The notes: generated by a model not told the origin, from the letters alone. Positions 1-10,048 are shown, numbered from the stretch's first letter. The stretch is 64,000 bases of DNA from G963665925 sp963676345 (GCA_963676345.2 CAXXTS010000001.1:744001-808000), one strand, 5' to 3'. Numbers and translations are program-made.

Positions 1-1011
1 TATACAACCATTTTCAACGAGTGTTTTAGCATCTTCAAGATGAATGTCATTTTGAGTTGCACACGGCAGAGCCAAGTCACACTTAATGCCCCATACACCG
101 CGACCTTCATGGTATTCAGCTGATGGATGTGCATCGACATACTCTTTAATTCTCTTACGCTCAACTTCTTTTAGACGCTTGATTGTGTCAAGCTTTATGC
201 CTTCTGGATCATAAATATATCCTGATGAATCTGACATCGCAACAACTTTTGCACCCATTTCAGTCGCTTTCTTACAAGCATAAATCGCAACATTTCCAGA
301 ACCTGAAATGACTACTGTCTTGCCCGCTATCTCAATATCGTTGTGCTTGAGCATTTCTTCAACAAAATACATGAGTCCAAAACCGGTTGCTTCAGTACGC
401 ACAAGCGAACCCCCGTACTTTAGACCCTTGCCAGTAAGAACGCCATTCTCAAATGCACCGCGAATACGTCGGTATTGTCCATATAGGAAACCTATTTCAC
501 GGCCGCCTACACCAATATCACCAGCTGGTACGTCTACATCTGGACCGATATGTCTATTTAGCTCAGTCATAAAAGACTGGCAGAAGCGCATAACTTCATC
601 ATCAGATTTACCCTTAGGATCAAAATCTGACCCCCCCTTGCCGCCGCCAATTGGAAGACCAGTCAAGGAGTTTTTAAATATCTGCTCAAAGCCCAAGAAT
701 TTTACGATTCCAAGGTATACAGATGGATGGAAACGCAGTCCGCCCTTATAAGGACCAATTGCGCCATTGAACTGAACACGGAAACCGCGATTCACTTGTA
801 GTTTTCCTGCGTCATCAACCCACGGTACACGGAAGATAATTTGACGCTCAGGCTCCGTAATTCTTTCAAGAATATTTGCCTTTACGAACTCAGGATGTTG
901 CTCTAAAACAGGTTCCAAGGACTCAAATACTTCTTCTACAGCTTGTAGAAATTCAGGTTCACTTGAATTTCTCTTCTGCACGCGTTCAAATGCATCGTTT
1001 ACGTAAGACAT
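1..1011 (-). CDS. gdhA: NADP-type glutamate dehydrogenase, partial (C-terminus outside window)
   Basis: Glutamate dehydrogenase interconverts glutamate and 2-oxoglutarate plus ammonia in the cytoplasm and links amino-acid fermentation to nitrogen assimilation. Reading the minus strand from the ATG at 1011 gives 337 codons with no stop before the window edge; family members are about 445 residues, so roughly the last quarter is missing. The translated text contains the family hallmarks in order: the GPYKGGLRFHP segment, the catalytic-lysine region LPIGGGKGG, the PAGDIGVGGREIGYL stretch and the Rossmann turn SGSGNVA. A good ribosome binding site (AAGGGAG) lies about 8 nt before the ATG. It is the first gene of its transcript here; the 297 bp upstream, to the end of the convergent-spaced activase gene, contain no other gene. 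The hexameric NADP-type assignment comes from length and motif style and is less certain than the family. Confidence 0.95.
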   Translation of the reverse strand, partial: MSYVNDAFERVQKRNSSEPEFLQAVEEVFESLEPVLEQHPEFVKANILERITEPERQIIFRVPWVDDAGKLQVNRGFRVQFNGAIGPYKGGLRFHPSVYLGIVKFLGFEQIFKNSLTGLPIGGGKGGSDFDPKGKSDDEVMRFCQSFMTELNRHIGPDVDVPAGDIGVGGREIGFLYGQYRRIRGAFENGVLTGKGLKYGGSLVRTEATGFGLMYFVEEMLKHNDIEIAGKTVVISGSGNVAIYACKKATEMGAKVVAMSDSSGYIYDPEGIKLDTIKRLKEVERKRIKEYVDAHPSAEYHEGRGVWGIKCDLALPCATQNDIHLEDAKTLVENGCI

Positions 1012-1308
1012 TCACACGACTCCCTTTCTTAATGAGGCATACTATCGCAGACTCATTATTCAAAATTATGCATCATTTTAATATAAGCCTGTCATTTTGA
1101 TAAGAGTTACACAATAACATTTTAGCAAAAAGAAGCAAGAAGTAAAATGTTTTCATAGAGGTTTTTTAAGTTTATGAGTATATTTGTTGAGTTTTTTAAG
1201 TTATATGTCTAATATTTACCATTTTAACGCCTTTTTAAGCAAGTTTCTTCCCGATTTATTCAATATACGTCAAATGATAAACCAAGTGTTTTTTACCATA
1301 TATTTCTA

Positions 1309-4300
1309 TTATAATGAATCAAAAGCTGTCGAAAGCATCAATTTTAGTCTATTGATCTGATTGACTTCACTTGCACCAGGATCGTAATCTATTGGTGCTA
1401 TATTTGCTTTTGGAAATAGTCGTTTTAGACTCTTTATCATCCCCTTGCCGGTTATATGGTTCGGTAAGCACGCAAAAGGTTGAAGGCAAGCAATATTGTT
1501 CACATCACTTTCAAGCAGTTCCATCATTTCTGCAGTGAGAAACCACCCTTCCCCAGTCTGATTGCATACGGATAGAACCTTCGATGCTTTACCCGCAAGC
1601 TTTTTTATACTTTCAGGTGCTGAAAACCGCTTACTCTCCCTCAAGTACTTTTTCATGTCCTTTCGGTGATGCTCAATATATTGAATGAGAACACTCCCAC
1701 CTATTCTTCCTTTTAAAGACCCCGAGAGCTCATGATAGCGCACAACGGAGTTATATGCACTGTAGAGCATAAAATCTGCAAGATCCGGCACAACCGCCTC
1801 ACAGCCTTCTGACTCCAAGTAATCCACTAACTTGTTATTGGCTCCAGGATGAAACTTAACGAGTATTTCACCTACGATTCCCACCTTTGGCTTTTTCGTA
1901 TCATGTATTGGCAGGGCATCAAACGCGGCGATAATCTCTTTAATATTACGATTAAACTGCCCCTTGCTGCCATTTTGAAGCGCAGTTTTGCACTGGACCA
2001 TCCAAGCTTTGTGGAGGTCATTGGTCGCTCCTTTTACTTGCTCATATGGCCTAACCTTGTAAACCAAACGCATGAGCAGGTCACCATAGATCATAGCCAT
2101 ACTTAAGCGTTTAAGCAGGGGCGCACTTAACTTGAATCCTGGATTATCTTCAAGACCACCCGCATTCAGCGAAATAACGGGAATATCCTTTAGCCCAGCA
2201 TCGGAAATGGCTTTTCTTATAAAGCTGATATAATTGGTGGCACGACACCCGCCGCCTGTCTGGGACATGATGATTGCAGTTGAATTTAGGTCATATCGTC
2301 CTGAAAGTAGGGCTTCCATCACCTGTCCTACTACAATAATAGATGGATAACATGCATCATTATTAACGTATTTAAGACCTAAATCAATCGCCTTACTGTT
2401 TACCTCAGGTAAAATTTCGAAATTATAGCCATCGGCTTGAAAAACCTTCTCAAAAAGTTCAAAATGTGTCGGTGACATTTGCGGTGCCAAAATTGTATAA
2501 GACTTCTTCATATCCTTTTCAAATACAACGCGTGTCTGCATCTTTTCAGGCAGTGGGCTTGGCTCAATATTGCCACGTGCATGCATAACGGATATAAGCG
2601 AACGCAAACGAATACGCGCCGCACCCAAGTTATTGATTTCATCAATTTTAAGGAGGGTGTACAGCTTGTTGGCACTGGACATAATTTCCTGAACTTGGTC
2701 TGTTGTTACAGCATCAAGCCCACAGCCAAATGAGTTAAGCTGAACCATTTCAAGATCACGACGTGTTGCAGTATAAGCCGCCGCATTATAAAGTCGCGTA
2801 TGGAACATCCACTGGTCTACAACGCGAAGCGGTCTCGGCACATCCTTAAGGTGGGCAATCGCGTCCTCACTGATAACCGCTATGCCATAACTGGTTATGA
2901 CCTTTGGAATACCATGGTTAATTTCTGGATCAACATGATAGGGCCGCCCGGCAAGCACAATGCCCTTTGCACCATTTTTTTCAATCCAATCCAGCGTTTC
3001 TTCCCCCATTTTTCGCACGTCATTTTTATAGGTCGACAGCGCTTCATATGCAGCCTTGACTGCAAGCTTGTGCTCTGATCTGCTTACACCATCTTTTGCA
3101 AACAGACCTGACAATTTCTCTTCCATTTTCTTAGGCGCATTGAGTGGCAAAAATGGTTTGTAAAATAGTGTTTTTTCATCCATAATGTGCTCAATATTCG
3201 ATGCAATTGTTTCAGGATAGCTCGTGACAATTGGACACGCAAACTGATTATTTGCCCCCTTTGACTCTTTTATATCAAAAGGGATACACGGATAGAAAAT
3301 AAAATCAACATTCTTTTCAATCAAGTCTTCAACATGACCATGGACCAATTTTGCAGGATAGCATGCCGACTCTGACGGAATACTCTCCATGCCTTTTACA
3401 TAAAGTGCCTTTGATGACTGCGATGACAATTCTACCCTATAGCCAAGCTGGGTAAAATAGGTATGCCAAAAAGGATAGTGCTCATACATATTCAGCACTC
3501 TTGGAATACCTACAGTCCCGCGGACTGTCTGTGTTTTGCTAAGAGAATCGTATTCAAAAACCCGCTTATATTTATATGCATATAGGTCAGGTATATTGGT
3601 TTCAATAACACTTTCTCCAGAGCCACGTTCACACCGGTTACCGGATATAAAACGATTCCCATCAGAGAATTTATTAATGGTAAGCAGACAATGGTTGCCA
3701 CAGAGGCCACATCTTCTATTGAGCGTTTCAACTTGAAAAGATTCTAATGCCTCTGCATTAAGAACGCCCGAAGTAACACCTTCTTGGTGATGTTCACGTG
3801 CAATAAGGGCTGCACCAAATGCGCCCATAGCACCGGCAATATCTGGTCGAACAACCTTTCTCCCAGTTACTTTTTCAAAACTTCTAAGAACCGCATCATT
3901 ATAGAAGGTTCCTCCTTGAACCACTATTTTTCTTCCTAAGTCATCCATTTGCTTAAGACGAATCACCTTATAGAGGGCGTTCTTTATCACAGAATAGGAA
4001 ATTCCTGCCGATATAGCGCCAACATCTGCGCCTTCCTTCTGAGCTTGCTTAACCTTTGAATTCATAAAAACAGTACAGCGTGTACCCAAATCAACGGGTG
4101 TTTCAGAGAACAAAGCCTTTTTAGCAAATGAAGCTACATCCATTTCCATGGATTTAGCAAATGTTTCAATGAATGATCCGCACCCTGATGAACACGCCTC
4201 ATTTAGCATAATACTTTCAATGTATCCATCCTTGATTTTAAGGCTTTTCATATCCTGTCCGCCAATATCGAGGACAAAGTCGACTCCTGGCTGGAAAAAG

Positions 4301-5526
4301 GCAGCCGCCCTATAATGCGCAACCGTTTCAATTTCTCCAAAATCAATATGAAGGGCGGACTTTAAAAGGTGTTCACCATAACCTGTCACAGCTGACTTAG
4401 ATATATATGTCTTTTCTGGCATCTTTGCATACATGGTTTTCAGCTCGCGAATCACCGACTGAAGCGGACTGCCTCCATTTGAACCATAATAGGAATATAG
4501 GAGTTCGCCGTCTTGGCTCAGAAGGGCCATTTTAGTCGTTGTCGATCCGGCATCAATTCCTAGAAAACAGGGGCCCTGATATGTTTCAAGTGGGGCTTTT
4601 TTTACTTCGTGTATACTGTGACGCTCTTTAAACCGGGCATAATCCTCTTCGCTTTCAAAGAGCGGCTCTAGATAGGAACGATTCCCACGTCTATTTTCCC
4701 CAATATCACTCAACCTGATTTCAATATCAGACCAAAGGGTACTTTCACCCTTTTCGCCTGATAGGGCGGCACCAATAGCTACTGCAAACTGAGCATCTTC
4801 TGGGAAAACTGCATGTGTCTCATCCAAATTCAGCGTTTCTGTAAACCGTGTCCTTAACTCAGACAAGAAATACAGGGGGCCACCTAAAAATGCGACTTTA
4901 CCTCGAATGGGTTTGCCACAAGCCAGTCCGCTAATCGTCTGATTAACGACAGCTTGAAGTACCGAAGCGGCAATATCGCATTTCGGTGTTCCTTCATTCA
5001 GAAGCGGTTGAATATCTGATTTTGCAAAAACGCCACATCTGGATGCAATCGGATAAATAATCTGATACTCTTTTGCAAGGGTATTAAGCCCCTCTGCATC
5101 TGTTGAGAGCAGGCTCGCCATTTGGTCAATAAAGGCACCGGTTCCGCCTGCACAAACGCCGTTCATTCTCTGTTCAAGAGAATGTCCAAAATAAGTTATC
5201 TTAGCATCTTCTCCACCGAGTTCAATAGCAACGTCGACATCACTATAAAATGCCTTAATCATTGCCGAACTTGCTACAACCTCTTGTACAAATGGAATAT
5301 GTATTACTTCAGCCAGCATCATACCGCCCGAACCCGTCACACGCACTGTAAAACGCGTATCTTTTAAATGGGTCTTTAGAGTTTCGAACAGCCTAGAAGC
5401 TGCACTTTTGACATCTGAGAAATGTCGCCTATACGTTGAAAACTCAACCTGCCTACTTTCATTCATAATAACGGCTTTAACAGTCGTTGAACCAACATCA
5501 ATTCCTACATGTTTTAACTGCTTCAT
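1309..5526 (-). CDS. Large acyl-CoA dehydratase activase (two ASKHA domains + DUF2229/HgdBC-like C-terminus)
   Basis: This 1405-residue protein belongs to the large BcrAD/BadFG-type activases, ATP-dependent electron donors or chaperones related to the activator of 2-hydroxyglutaryl-CoA dehydratase. Two ASKHA ATPase domains are visible: one starts with GIDVGSTTVKAVI near residue 8 and carries the cysteine motifs GVCAGGTGAF and SRCGVFAKSD; the second starts with GIDAGSTTTKMALL near 322 and carries NEACSSGCGSF and GTRCTVFMNSK. Around 604 a cysteine cluster, RRCGLCGNHC, precedes a DUF2229-like region, and the C-terminal third has NNDACYPS (near 1052) and SQTGGGCRATNY, resembling dehydratase component folds. 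The paired cysteines probably hold a [4Fe-4S] cluster. The ribosome binding site GAGGTG lies 8 nt before the ATG. No dehydratase subunits are adjacent, so the partner enzyme is unknown; many anaerobes carry such standalone large activases. Confidence 0.88.
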   Translation of the reverse strand: MKQLKHVGIDVGSTTVKAVIMNESRQVEFSTYRRHFSDVKSAASRLFETLKTHLKDTRFTVRVTGSGGMMLAEVIHIPFVQEVVASSAMIKAFYSDVDVAIELGGEDAKITYFGHSLEQRMNGVCAGGTGAFIDQMASLLSTDAEGLNTLAKEYQIIYPIASRCGVFAKSDIQPLLNEGTPKCDIAASVLQAVVNQTISGLACGKPIRGKVAFLGGPLYFLSELRTRFTETLNLDETHAVFPEDAQFAVAIGAALSGEKGESTLWSDIEIRLSDIGENRRGNRSYLEPLFESEEDYARFKERHSIHEVKKAPLETYQGPCFLGIDAGSTTTKMALLSQDGELLYSYYGSNGGSPLQSVIRELKTMYAKMPEKTYISKSAVTGYGEHLLKSALHIDFGEIETVAHYRAAAFFQPGVDFVLDIGGQDMKSLKIKDGYIESIMLNEACSSGCGSFIETFAKSMEMDVASFAKKALFSETPVDLGTRCTVFMNSKVKQAQKEGADVGAISAGISYSVIKNALYKVIRLKQMDDLGRKIVVQGGTFYNDAVLRSFEKVTGRKVVRPDIAGAMGAFGAALIAREHHQEGVTSGVLNAEALESFQVETLNRRCGLCGNHCLLTINKFSDGNRFISGNRCERGSGESVIETNIPDLYAYKYKRVFEYDSLSKTQTVRGTVGIPRVLNMYEHYPFWHTYFTQLGYRVELSSQSSKALYVKGMESIPSESACYPAKLVHGHVEDLIEKNVDFIFYPCIPFDIKESKGANNQFACPIVTSYPETIASNIEHIMDEKTLFYKPFLPLNAPKKMEEKLSGLFAKDGVSRSEHKLAVKAAYEALSTYKNDVRKMGEETLDWIEKNGAKGIVLAGRPYHVDPEINHGIPKVITSYGIAVISEDAIAHLKDVPRPLRVVDQWMFHTRLYNAAAYTATRRDLEMVQLNSFGCGLDAVTTDQVQEIMSSANKLYTLLKIDEINNLGAARIRLRSLISVMHARGNIEPSPLPEKMQTRVVFEKDMKKSYTILAPQMSPTHFELFEKVFQADGYNFEILPEVNSKAIDLGLKYVNNDACYPSIIVVGQVMEALLSGRYDLNSTAIIMSQTGGGCRATNYISFIRKAISDAGLKDIPVISLNAGGLEDNPGFKLSAPLLKRLSMAMIYGDLLMRLVYKVRPYEQVKGATNDLHKAWMVQCKTALQNGSKGQFNRNIKEIIAAFDALPIHDTKKPKVGIVGEILVKFHPGANNKLVDYLESEGCEAVVPDLADFMLYSAYNSVVRYHELSGSLKGRIGGSVLIQYIEHHRKDMKKYLRESKRFSAPESIKKLAGKASKVLSVCNQTGEGWFLTAEMMELLESDVNNIACLQPFACLPNHITGKGMIKSLKRLFPKANIAPIDYDPGASEVNQINRLKLMLSTAFDSL

Positions 5527-5784
5527 TTCAAATGCACCTCACGCATTGTGACTTAATAGATTTTAGAAAATATTGCTCATTATAGTCCTACTCAAAATGT
5601 TTTTCAATAGTTTAATTGTTAAATTTTCCTAAACAAAATAAAAAATGAATATGTCTTCTTATTTTTACCAAATACCATGTGTCCGCAATCAATATTTTTC
5701 CATTATCGTCCCATTGTCAGATTTATCTGTTATTTCAACGTGAGCACTCACTAACATGCACTTATAATGACAACGCCTACCCCG

Positions 5785-6378
5785 CTAATGCGCTTCAGGC
5801 GTTATCTTTAAGTACTTAGCAAACATGCGAATGCTAAAGTCAATACCATCTGTAGCTGTGACACTGGAAATGTTTCCTTTACAGATAACTTCCCTAAAAA
5901 AATGTCCAATAATATTGCTTAAAAAAGAAACTGCAACCGTTTCAGAATCTACTTGAATAATCTTGTTTGCGCCCATTTGCTTGTTAAGATACTCAATCAT
6001 TGAGTTTTTCAGTGCCAAAGGCGCTTTTGTAAGCGGTGGACGTTCACAGTCTTCAAGACACTGAGACCGTATTTCCATCATAATCAGTGACTTATTCATG
6101 TTAAGTACATCCAAATATACATGTCCAATCCTGAGTAAATCTTTTTCAATATCATCTTTTAGACCATTTCTAAACAGTGATTCAAAGCTTGGTTGATACA
6201 GATAGGTGTCATAGGCTTCTTCAAAAAGATTATACTTGGTACCAAAATGTCTAAACAATGTCATTTCACTCAGACCTGCCGCCTCAGCAATTTTTTTTGT
6301 TGTCACACTGTCATACCCTTCTTTTGAGAACAAGTCGATTGCTGCTTCGCAAAGCTTTTGTCTAGTCGGTTTCGACAT
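5785..6378 (-). CDS. TetR/AcrR-family transcriptional regulator
   Basis: A 197-residue one-domain regulator. The N-terminus has the classic TetR helix-turn-helix: LCEAAIDLFSKEGYDSVTTKKIAEAAGLSEMTLFRHFGTKYNLF-type spacing (residues about 8-55), with the FRHFGTK recognition-helix signature. The remaining 140 residues are helical and unique, as expected for the ligand-binding and dimerisation domain. It starts 15 bp after the stop of the upstream hydrolase gene on the same strand, so the two are probably one transcript, and the regulator likely controls that hydrolase and itself. The ligand cannot be read from the sequence. It could equally regulate a distant target. Confidence 0.9.
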   Translation of the reverse strand: MSKPTRQKLCEAAIDLFSKEGYDSVTTKKIAEAAGLSEMTLFRHFGTKYNLFEEAYDTYLYQPSFESLFRNGLKDDIEKDLLRIGHVYLDVLNMNKSLIMMEIRSQCLEDCERPPLTKAPLALKNSMIEYLNKQMGANKIIQVDSETVAVSFLSNIIGHFFREVICKGNISSVTATDGIDFSIRMFAKYLKITPEAH

Positions 6379-6393
6379 AACCCCTCCCCTACA

Positions 6394-7341
6394 TTAAAGA
6401 CTTTCCCCCTTGGAATTTAACATCAAAGCAACTTCGTTTATCCATTTAGAAATTTCATCATAAACGGTTATTCTATTTATTTCGTTGAGAATTTCATGCC
6501 TTCCCTTGGGAAACAACTTAAGTGTTACCGCCTCAAGGCCACTCTCTATATAATTCTGCTTAAGTTCTTTTACGCCCTTGCCATACTGACCAACAGGGTC
6601 TTCATCGCCTGAAACAATAAGGAGTGGGAATGACTTTGGAATGTTCTTATCCCCCCGTTTAGTCATAACACGCATGGCCCCTGTCAGTAAATCATCATAA
6701 AATCCAGCTGTGCAAATATAACCACAATACGGATCTTCAACGTAAGCCTTAACTATTTCATGATCGCGACTTAACCAATCAAATGCCGTTCTCGTATTCT
6801 TAATACGATTGTTGTAGTGCCCAAACAGCACAAAATTCATAACCTTTGATCGATTTCTTTCCCCCGATACATGGCGGACTGTCTTTGATATGAGTTTTGC
6901 CAAAAGCAGTTTAATTTTTGGTTCCCAACCTGAGCCCACTAGAATTGCTCCAGCATAGTCACTAGGATGCCTTCTAAGTAAATCACGCACCACAAAAGAC
7001 CCCATACTGTGCCCCAATATAATAACAGGTAGCTCAGGGTCATTTTCTTTAATGAAGGATGTTACTTCGGCTACATCTTCTACGAGGAGATCCCATCCGT
7101 TTTTACTTGCAAAATACCCTAAAGCCTCTTTATTCTTGGCTGTCTTTCCATGTCCTCGATGGCTATGCCCATAAACCTCGAAGCCATTATCAACCAAAAT
7201 TCTAGCGAAGCTGTCGTATCTGTCAATGTGCTCAACCATACCGTGAACAATTTGAATTACCGCCCTGGTTTTTTCTTTCCCAATCCAGTGCGTACCCTTT
7301 AACATTAATCCATCTGAAGATGAAATCTGAAATTCTTTCAT
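6394..7341 (-). CDS. Alpha/beta hydrolase (monoacylglycerol lipase / lysophospholipase-like)
   Basis: A 315-residue serine hydrolase of the Hydrolase_4 (monoglyceride lipase) type, predicted to cleave esters of glycerol or lysophospholipids. The oxyanion segment HGMVEHIDRY and HRGHGKT are visible near residues 34-65, the nucleophile elbow GHSMGS is near 112 (serine about 114), the acid is in SGDEDPVG near 245 and the histidine in GRHEILNE near 282, so the catalytic triad is complete. There is no signal peptide, so it should act in the cytoplasm. It is the first gene of a likely two-gene operon with the TetR regulator behind it, and is divergent from plsY 110 bp away, which fits a lipid-turnover role. 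Exact substrate is not determinable. Confidence 0.85.
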   Translation of the reverse strand: MKEFQISSSDGLMLKGTHWIGKEKTRAVIQIVHGMVEHIDRYDSFARILVDNGFEVYGHSHRGHGKTAKNKEALGYFASKNGWDLLVEDVAEVTSFIKENDPELPVIILGHSMGSFVVRDLLRRHPSDYAGAILVGSGWEPKIKLLLAKLISKTVRHVSGERNRSKVMNFVLFGHYNNRIKNTRTAFDWLSRDHEIVKAYVEDPYCGYICTAGFYDDLLTGAMRVMTKRGDKNIPKSFPLLIVSGDEDPVGQYGKGVKELKQNYIESGLEAVTLKLFPKGRHEILNEINRITVYDEISKWINEVALMLNSKGESL

Positions 7342-7452
7342 ACCTGTCCCCCAGAAAATGATACTATTTATGATATTGTATCACTTCTCATTTTATTAGT
7401 ATAGTTTTGCCTACCATTATTGTGTTAGAATAGGGTGTATGGGAGGTATGAC

Positions 7453-8076
7453 ATGTTAAACACGAATATTATCCTGCTCGTGGGTATCGGCTACCTGTTA
7501 GGTAGCATTCCCTTTTCATATCTTGTTAGCAAGTGGATGGGGAAAATCGATATTAGAGAGTATGGAAGCGGTAACACTGGTGCAACCAACGTCATCAGAA
7601 CACTCGGTAAAAAAGCAGGTGCTGTTGCCTTTTTAGGTGATTTCTCAAAGGGACTTATTGCAGCACTCGTAGGACATGCTGTCATGGGACAAGACGGCGC
7701 TGTAATCTCTGGCGCATTTGCTGTCATCGGACATTGCTATCCTTTTACACTGGGGTTTAAAGGCGGTAAAGGTGTCGCTGCAACTGCTGGTATGATTGTC
7801 GGAACCAATCCGCTGCTGGCACTCATTCTTATTGTGTTCCAGTTCGCCGTAATACGACTTTCTGGCTATATGTCACTGGGGTCAATATTATCAGCTGCTG
7901 CATTTCCAGTATTCAGCTATATGCTAGGTGCTTCAACGCAGTTTGTACTCTGGGCGATATTTCTAGGTGCATTTGTCATCTATAGACATAGAAGCAACTT
8001 AGACAGACTTATCAAGGGCACTGAAAGCAAGTTTACTTTCAGCAGCCAACCAAAGGTTAATAATCCAAAAAAATAA
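7453..8076 (+). CDS. plsY: Acyl-phosphate:glycerol-3-phosphate acyltransferase PlsY
   Basis: PlsY is the integral membrane enzyme that transfers an acyl group from acyl-phosphate to glycerol 3-phosphate, the first committed step of phospholipid synthesis in Firmicutes. The 207-residue product has about five hydrophobic segments and the family motifs GSGNTGATN (residues about 39-47) and GFKGGKGVA (about 101-109). An upstream in-frame ATG exists at 7435, but the ribosome binding site GGGAGG (7441-7446) lies inside that extension and 6 nt before the ATG at 7453, so 7453 is the better start. It is monocistronic on the plus strand and ends at a strong bidirectional terminator. Length matches the family. 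Confidence 0.95.
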   Translation: MLNTNIILLVGIGYLLGSIPFSYLVSKWMGKIDIREYGSGNTGATNVIRTLGKKAGAVAFLGDFSKGLIAALVGHAVMGQDGAVISGAFAVIGHCYPFTLGFKGGKGVAATAGMIVGTNPLLALILIVFQFAVIRLSGYMSLGSILSAAAFPVFSYMLGASTQFVLWAIFLGAFVIYRHRSNLDRLIKGTESKFTFSSQPKVNNPKK

Positions 8077-8085
8077 GTTAAAAAA

Positions 8086-8131
8086 GGCGTTATCTGTAGA
8101 AAAGTTACGATCTACTAGATAACGCCATTTT
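8086..8131. terminator. Bidirectional rho-independent terminator
   Basis: The arms GGCGTTATCT (8086-8095) and AGATAACGCC (8117-8126) pair perfectly, with further GTAGA/TCTAC pairing inside. An A-run precedes and a T-rich stretch follows, so it can end plsY on the plus strand and the lipoprotein gene on the minus strand. Confidence 0.85.
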
Positions 8132-8148
8132 CATGTCTTCACTGCTTT

Positions 8149-9096
8149 TTAGTAAATGAGCTGCATGTCCAGATTGTATAGCACTGTATTTCTCTGTGAA
8201 TCTACCGCTTCTGTAAGCATGTACGCCTCACTGTCCATAACCTGAAGATACTCCTTAAACTGTCTTATAAAGCCACTTTCGCTATTTCCAAGGTATATAT
8301 TTGAGTAGCTGACTTTTAGCCAGTTATCGAGTGCATTATCAGAATGATTAAACGCTGGTGTCCCCTCAGTTCCGTAAAGATAAAGCTTTGTATAATACTC
8401 GTAATTGAGCCACACAACGTCTTTCTTTTTTGAATCTGGATAGCGTTTCAAAAAATCTTCAAATCGCATAATGCGTTCAAATACTTCATCCCAAGTAATT
8501 GGTAACCTTTGATCGGCTGTAAAGAGCAGTTCTTTTCGCATACCCATCAGGTCAAGATAGGTCTGCAGCTCTTCTGACAAGTATGTTCTAAACTGATCAT
8601 AAAAGGTATAATCGAGTTCAGGTAAATACTTCCCGTCCTTTACAACCAGTTTATACCCTGTACTCTTTAACTCTTCGACATAAATTCTGAGTCCTACGTC
8701 TTCAATAGTGGACAAGTCCTTTGGAACACCATTTAATTTAAAATTGCTAATACAAATTGCCTGTACATCTTCCATCATCATGAATTGATGTCTATTTCTG
8801 AAAGTTGAGTTCTGAAGACGTTCATACCCCAGTACCATTTCATCTGCATAACGTTTTGGTACACTGACTATTTTGGCCTTGATAAAATCGAGGAGTTCAT
8901 CTTCTCTCGGTTCCTTTGCAAGCAATCTATTGTAGTCTTCCATTATTTCATCAGCAAGAGAAGAGGCTTCCTCTTCTTCTGTTTGTTCCACAGCCACGAC
9001 TGTCGGTTCTTCGACTGCAACCCGCGCTGGAGGCTGATAAGTACATCCGGTCAAAAATACACTTGTGACCAGACACCATAATTTTACTTTATGCAT
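8149..9096 (-). CDS. Lipoprotein of unknown function
   Basis: I do not recognise this 315-residue protein. It has a lipoprotein signal peptide: positively charged start, hydrophobic stretch and the lipobox LTGC with the lipidated cysteine at residue 18, followed by a Pro/Val linker and an acidic run near residue 40. The rest is a soluble, helix-rich, charged extracellular domain without cysteines or an obvious catalytic motif; SADEIMEDYNRLLAKEP-like helices near 50 suggest a tetratricopeptide-like or all-alpha fold, but this is weak. It lies 67 bp downstream of a CPBP-family membrane protease gene on the same strand, so the two may be co-transcribed; the small gap offers no strong terminator. 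A role in envelope maintenance is possible but unproven. Confidence 0.7.
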   Translation of the reverse strand: MHKVKLWCLVTSVFLTGCTYQPPARVAVEEPTVVAVEQTEEEEASSLADEIMEDYNRLLAKEPREDELLDFIKAKIVSVPKRYADEMVLGYERLQNSTFRNRHQFMMMEDVQAICISNFKLNGVPKDLSTIEDVGLRIYVEELKSTGYKLVVKDGKYLPELDYTFYDQFRTYLSEELQTYLDLMGMRKELLFTADQRLPITWDEVFERIMRFEDFLKRYPDSKKKDVVWLNYEYYTKLYLYGTEGTPAFNHSDNALDNWLKVSYSNIYLGNSESGFIRQFKEYLQVMDSEAYMLTEAVDSQRNTVLYNLDMQLIY

Positions 9097-9163
9097 ATGA
9101 CCCCTCCTAATATGCCATTATATCGAATTTGACACTTCTAGAAGTAACAGTTAAGTGACAGTT

Positions 9164-10048
9164 CTAAACGCTGCCCAAGGTCATTGTAAGTACTGTACTA
9201 ATGACTACAAATAACGCACACAATGCAAGGAGTGGCCAGTTTACAATTCTCTCAAAGCTCACCTGTGAAGCATCATGCAAATAGCGCTTTCTGTTCTTTC
9301 TTCCAAGTAAATTCACCAACCTGAATGCAATCACAAAGCTGACAATACCAAGTACCACAAACCGAAGCAAGTCAAGTGGGGATTCAATTGCATATAGCCA
9401 CATTTCCAGCTTTGCATACCATGAATCCGGATATTTAAGTGCAACCACACTCAGCATGTTGTTCATAAAGTGTATAAGTACGCCCGCAAATATGGAGTTG
9501 GTATAGTAGACACTCAGTGCCAAGATGACACCTATAAAGAATGTGTACACAAACTGATTGATGTTCATATGAAAGAGCCCAAATAAAAAACCGTTCATAA
9601 CAACTGCTGTATATAGGTTCTGACCCCGGTATGCATCGAGCACCACGCCCCTGAGAACCAGTTCCTCAAAGATTGCAGGCGCAATGGCAATGCTCAACAT
9701 CAAGTACCAAACAGGTTGTGTTGTCAAATCTGAAAATAGAAACTCCAGTTGGTTACCAAATATAATTTGCGCAAAGGATGCGAGCAAATAAACGGCTGGC
9801 TGCATGAGCAGCGCAACAAGCCCCAAAATAGTAACATCAAATGGCGTCAGCGGATTAAGGCGCAAGGTTCTCGATGCACTCTTCCCCGAACGAAACACAT
9901 AAAAAACCACCGGTAGGCCTAAGAATATAATCTGATGGACTAAATCTGCCCAGAAAGCAGGAATGATGCCATCAAATACACTTGATCCTAAACTCAGGAG
10001 AATAACGGTTAGTAAAAATAAATGTCCCTTAAAAATGTCATGTTTCAT
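9164..10048 (-). CDS. CPBP-family intramembrane metalloprotease
   Basis: A 294-residue polytopic membrane protein with about eight hydrophobic segments and the three CPBP (ABI, formerly CAAX-protease and bacteriocin-processing) motifs: EELVLRG (residues about 122-128), the FxxxH-type motif FGLFHMN (about 154-160) and HFMNN (about 195-199). These carry the two glutamates and two histidines that form the presumed zinc-type active site. Family roles include peptide maturation, self-immunity to bacteriocins and envelope proteolysis; the actual substrate is unknown. A TATAAT-like -10 box on the minus strand at 10084-10089 suggests its own promoter. The lipoprotein gene follows at 67 bp. Confidence 0.88.
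   Translation of the reverse strand: MKHDIFKGHLFLLTVILLSLGSSVFDGIIPAFWADLVHQIIFLGLPVVFYVFRSGKSASRTLRLNPLTPFDVTILGLVALLMQPAVYLLASFAQIIFGNQLEFLFSDLTTQPVWYLMLSIAIAPAIFEELVLRGVVLDAYRGQNLYTAVVMNGFLFGLFHMNINQFVYTFFIGVILALSVYYTNSIFAGVLIHFMNNMLSVVALKYPDSWYAKLEMWLYAIESPLDLLRFVVLGIVSFVIAFRLVNLLGRKNRKRYLHDASQVSFERIVNWPLLALCALFVVISTVLTMTLGSV

Noticed and set aside
308..751. Open frame of 147 codons on the plus strand
   Set aside because: It lies antisense inside gdhA, lacks a ribosome binding site and has a proline-rich low-complexity sequence typical of shadow frames.
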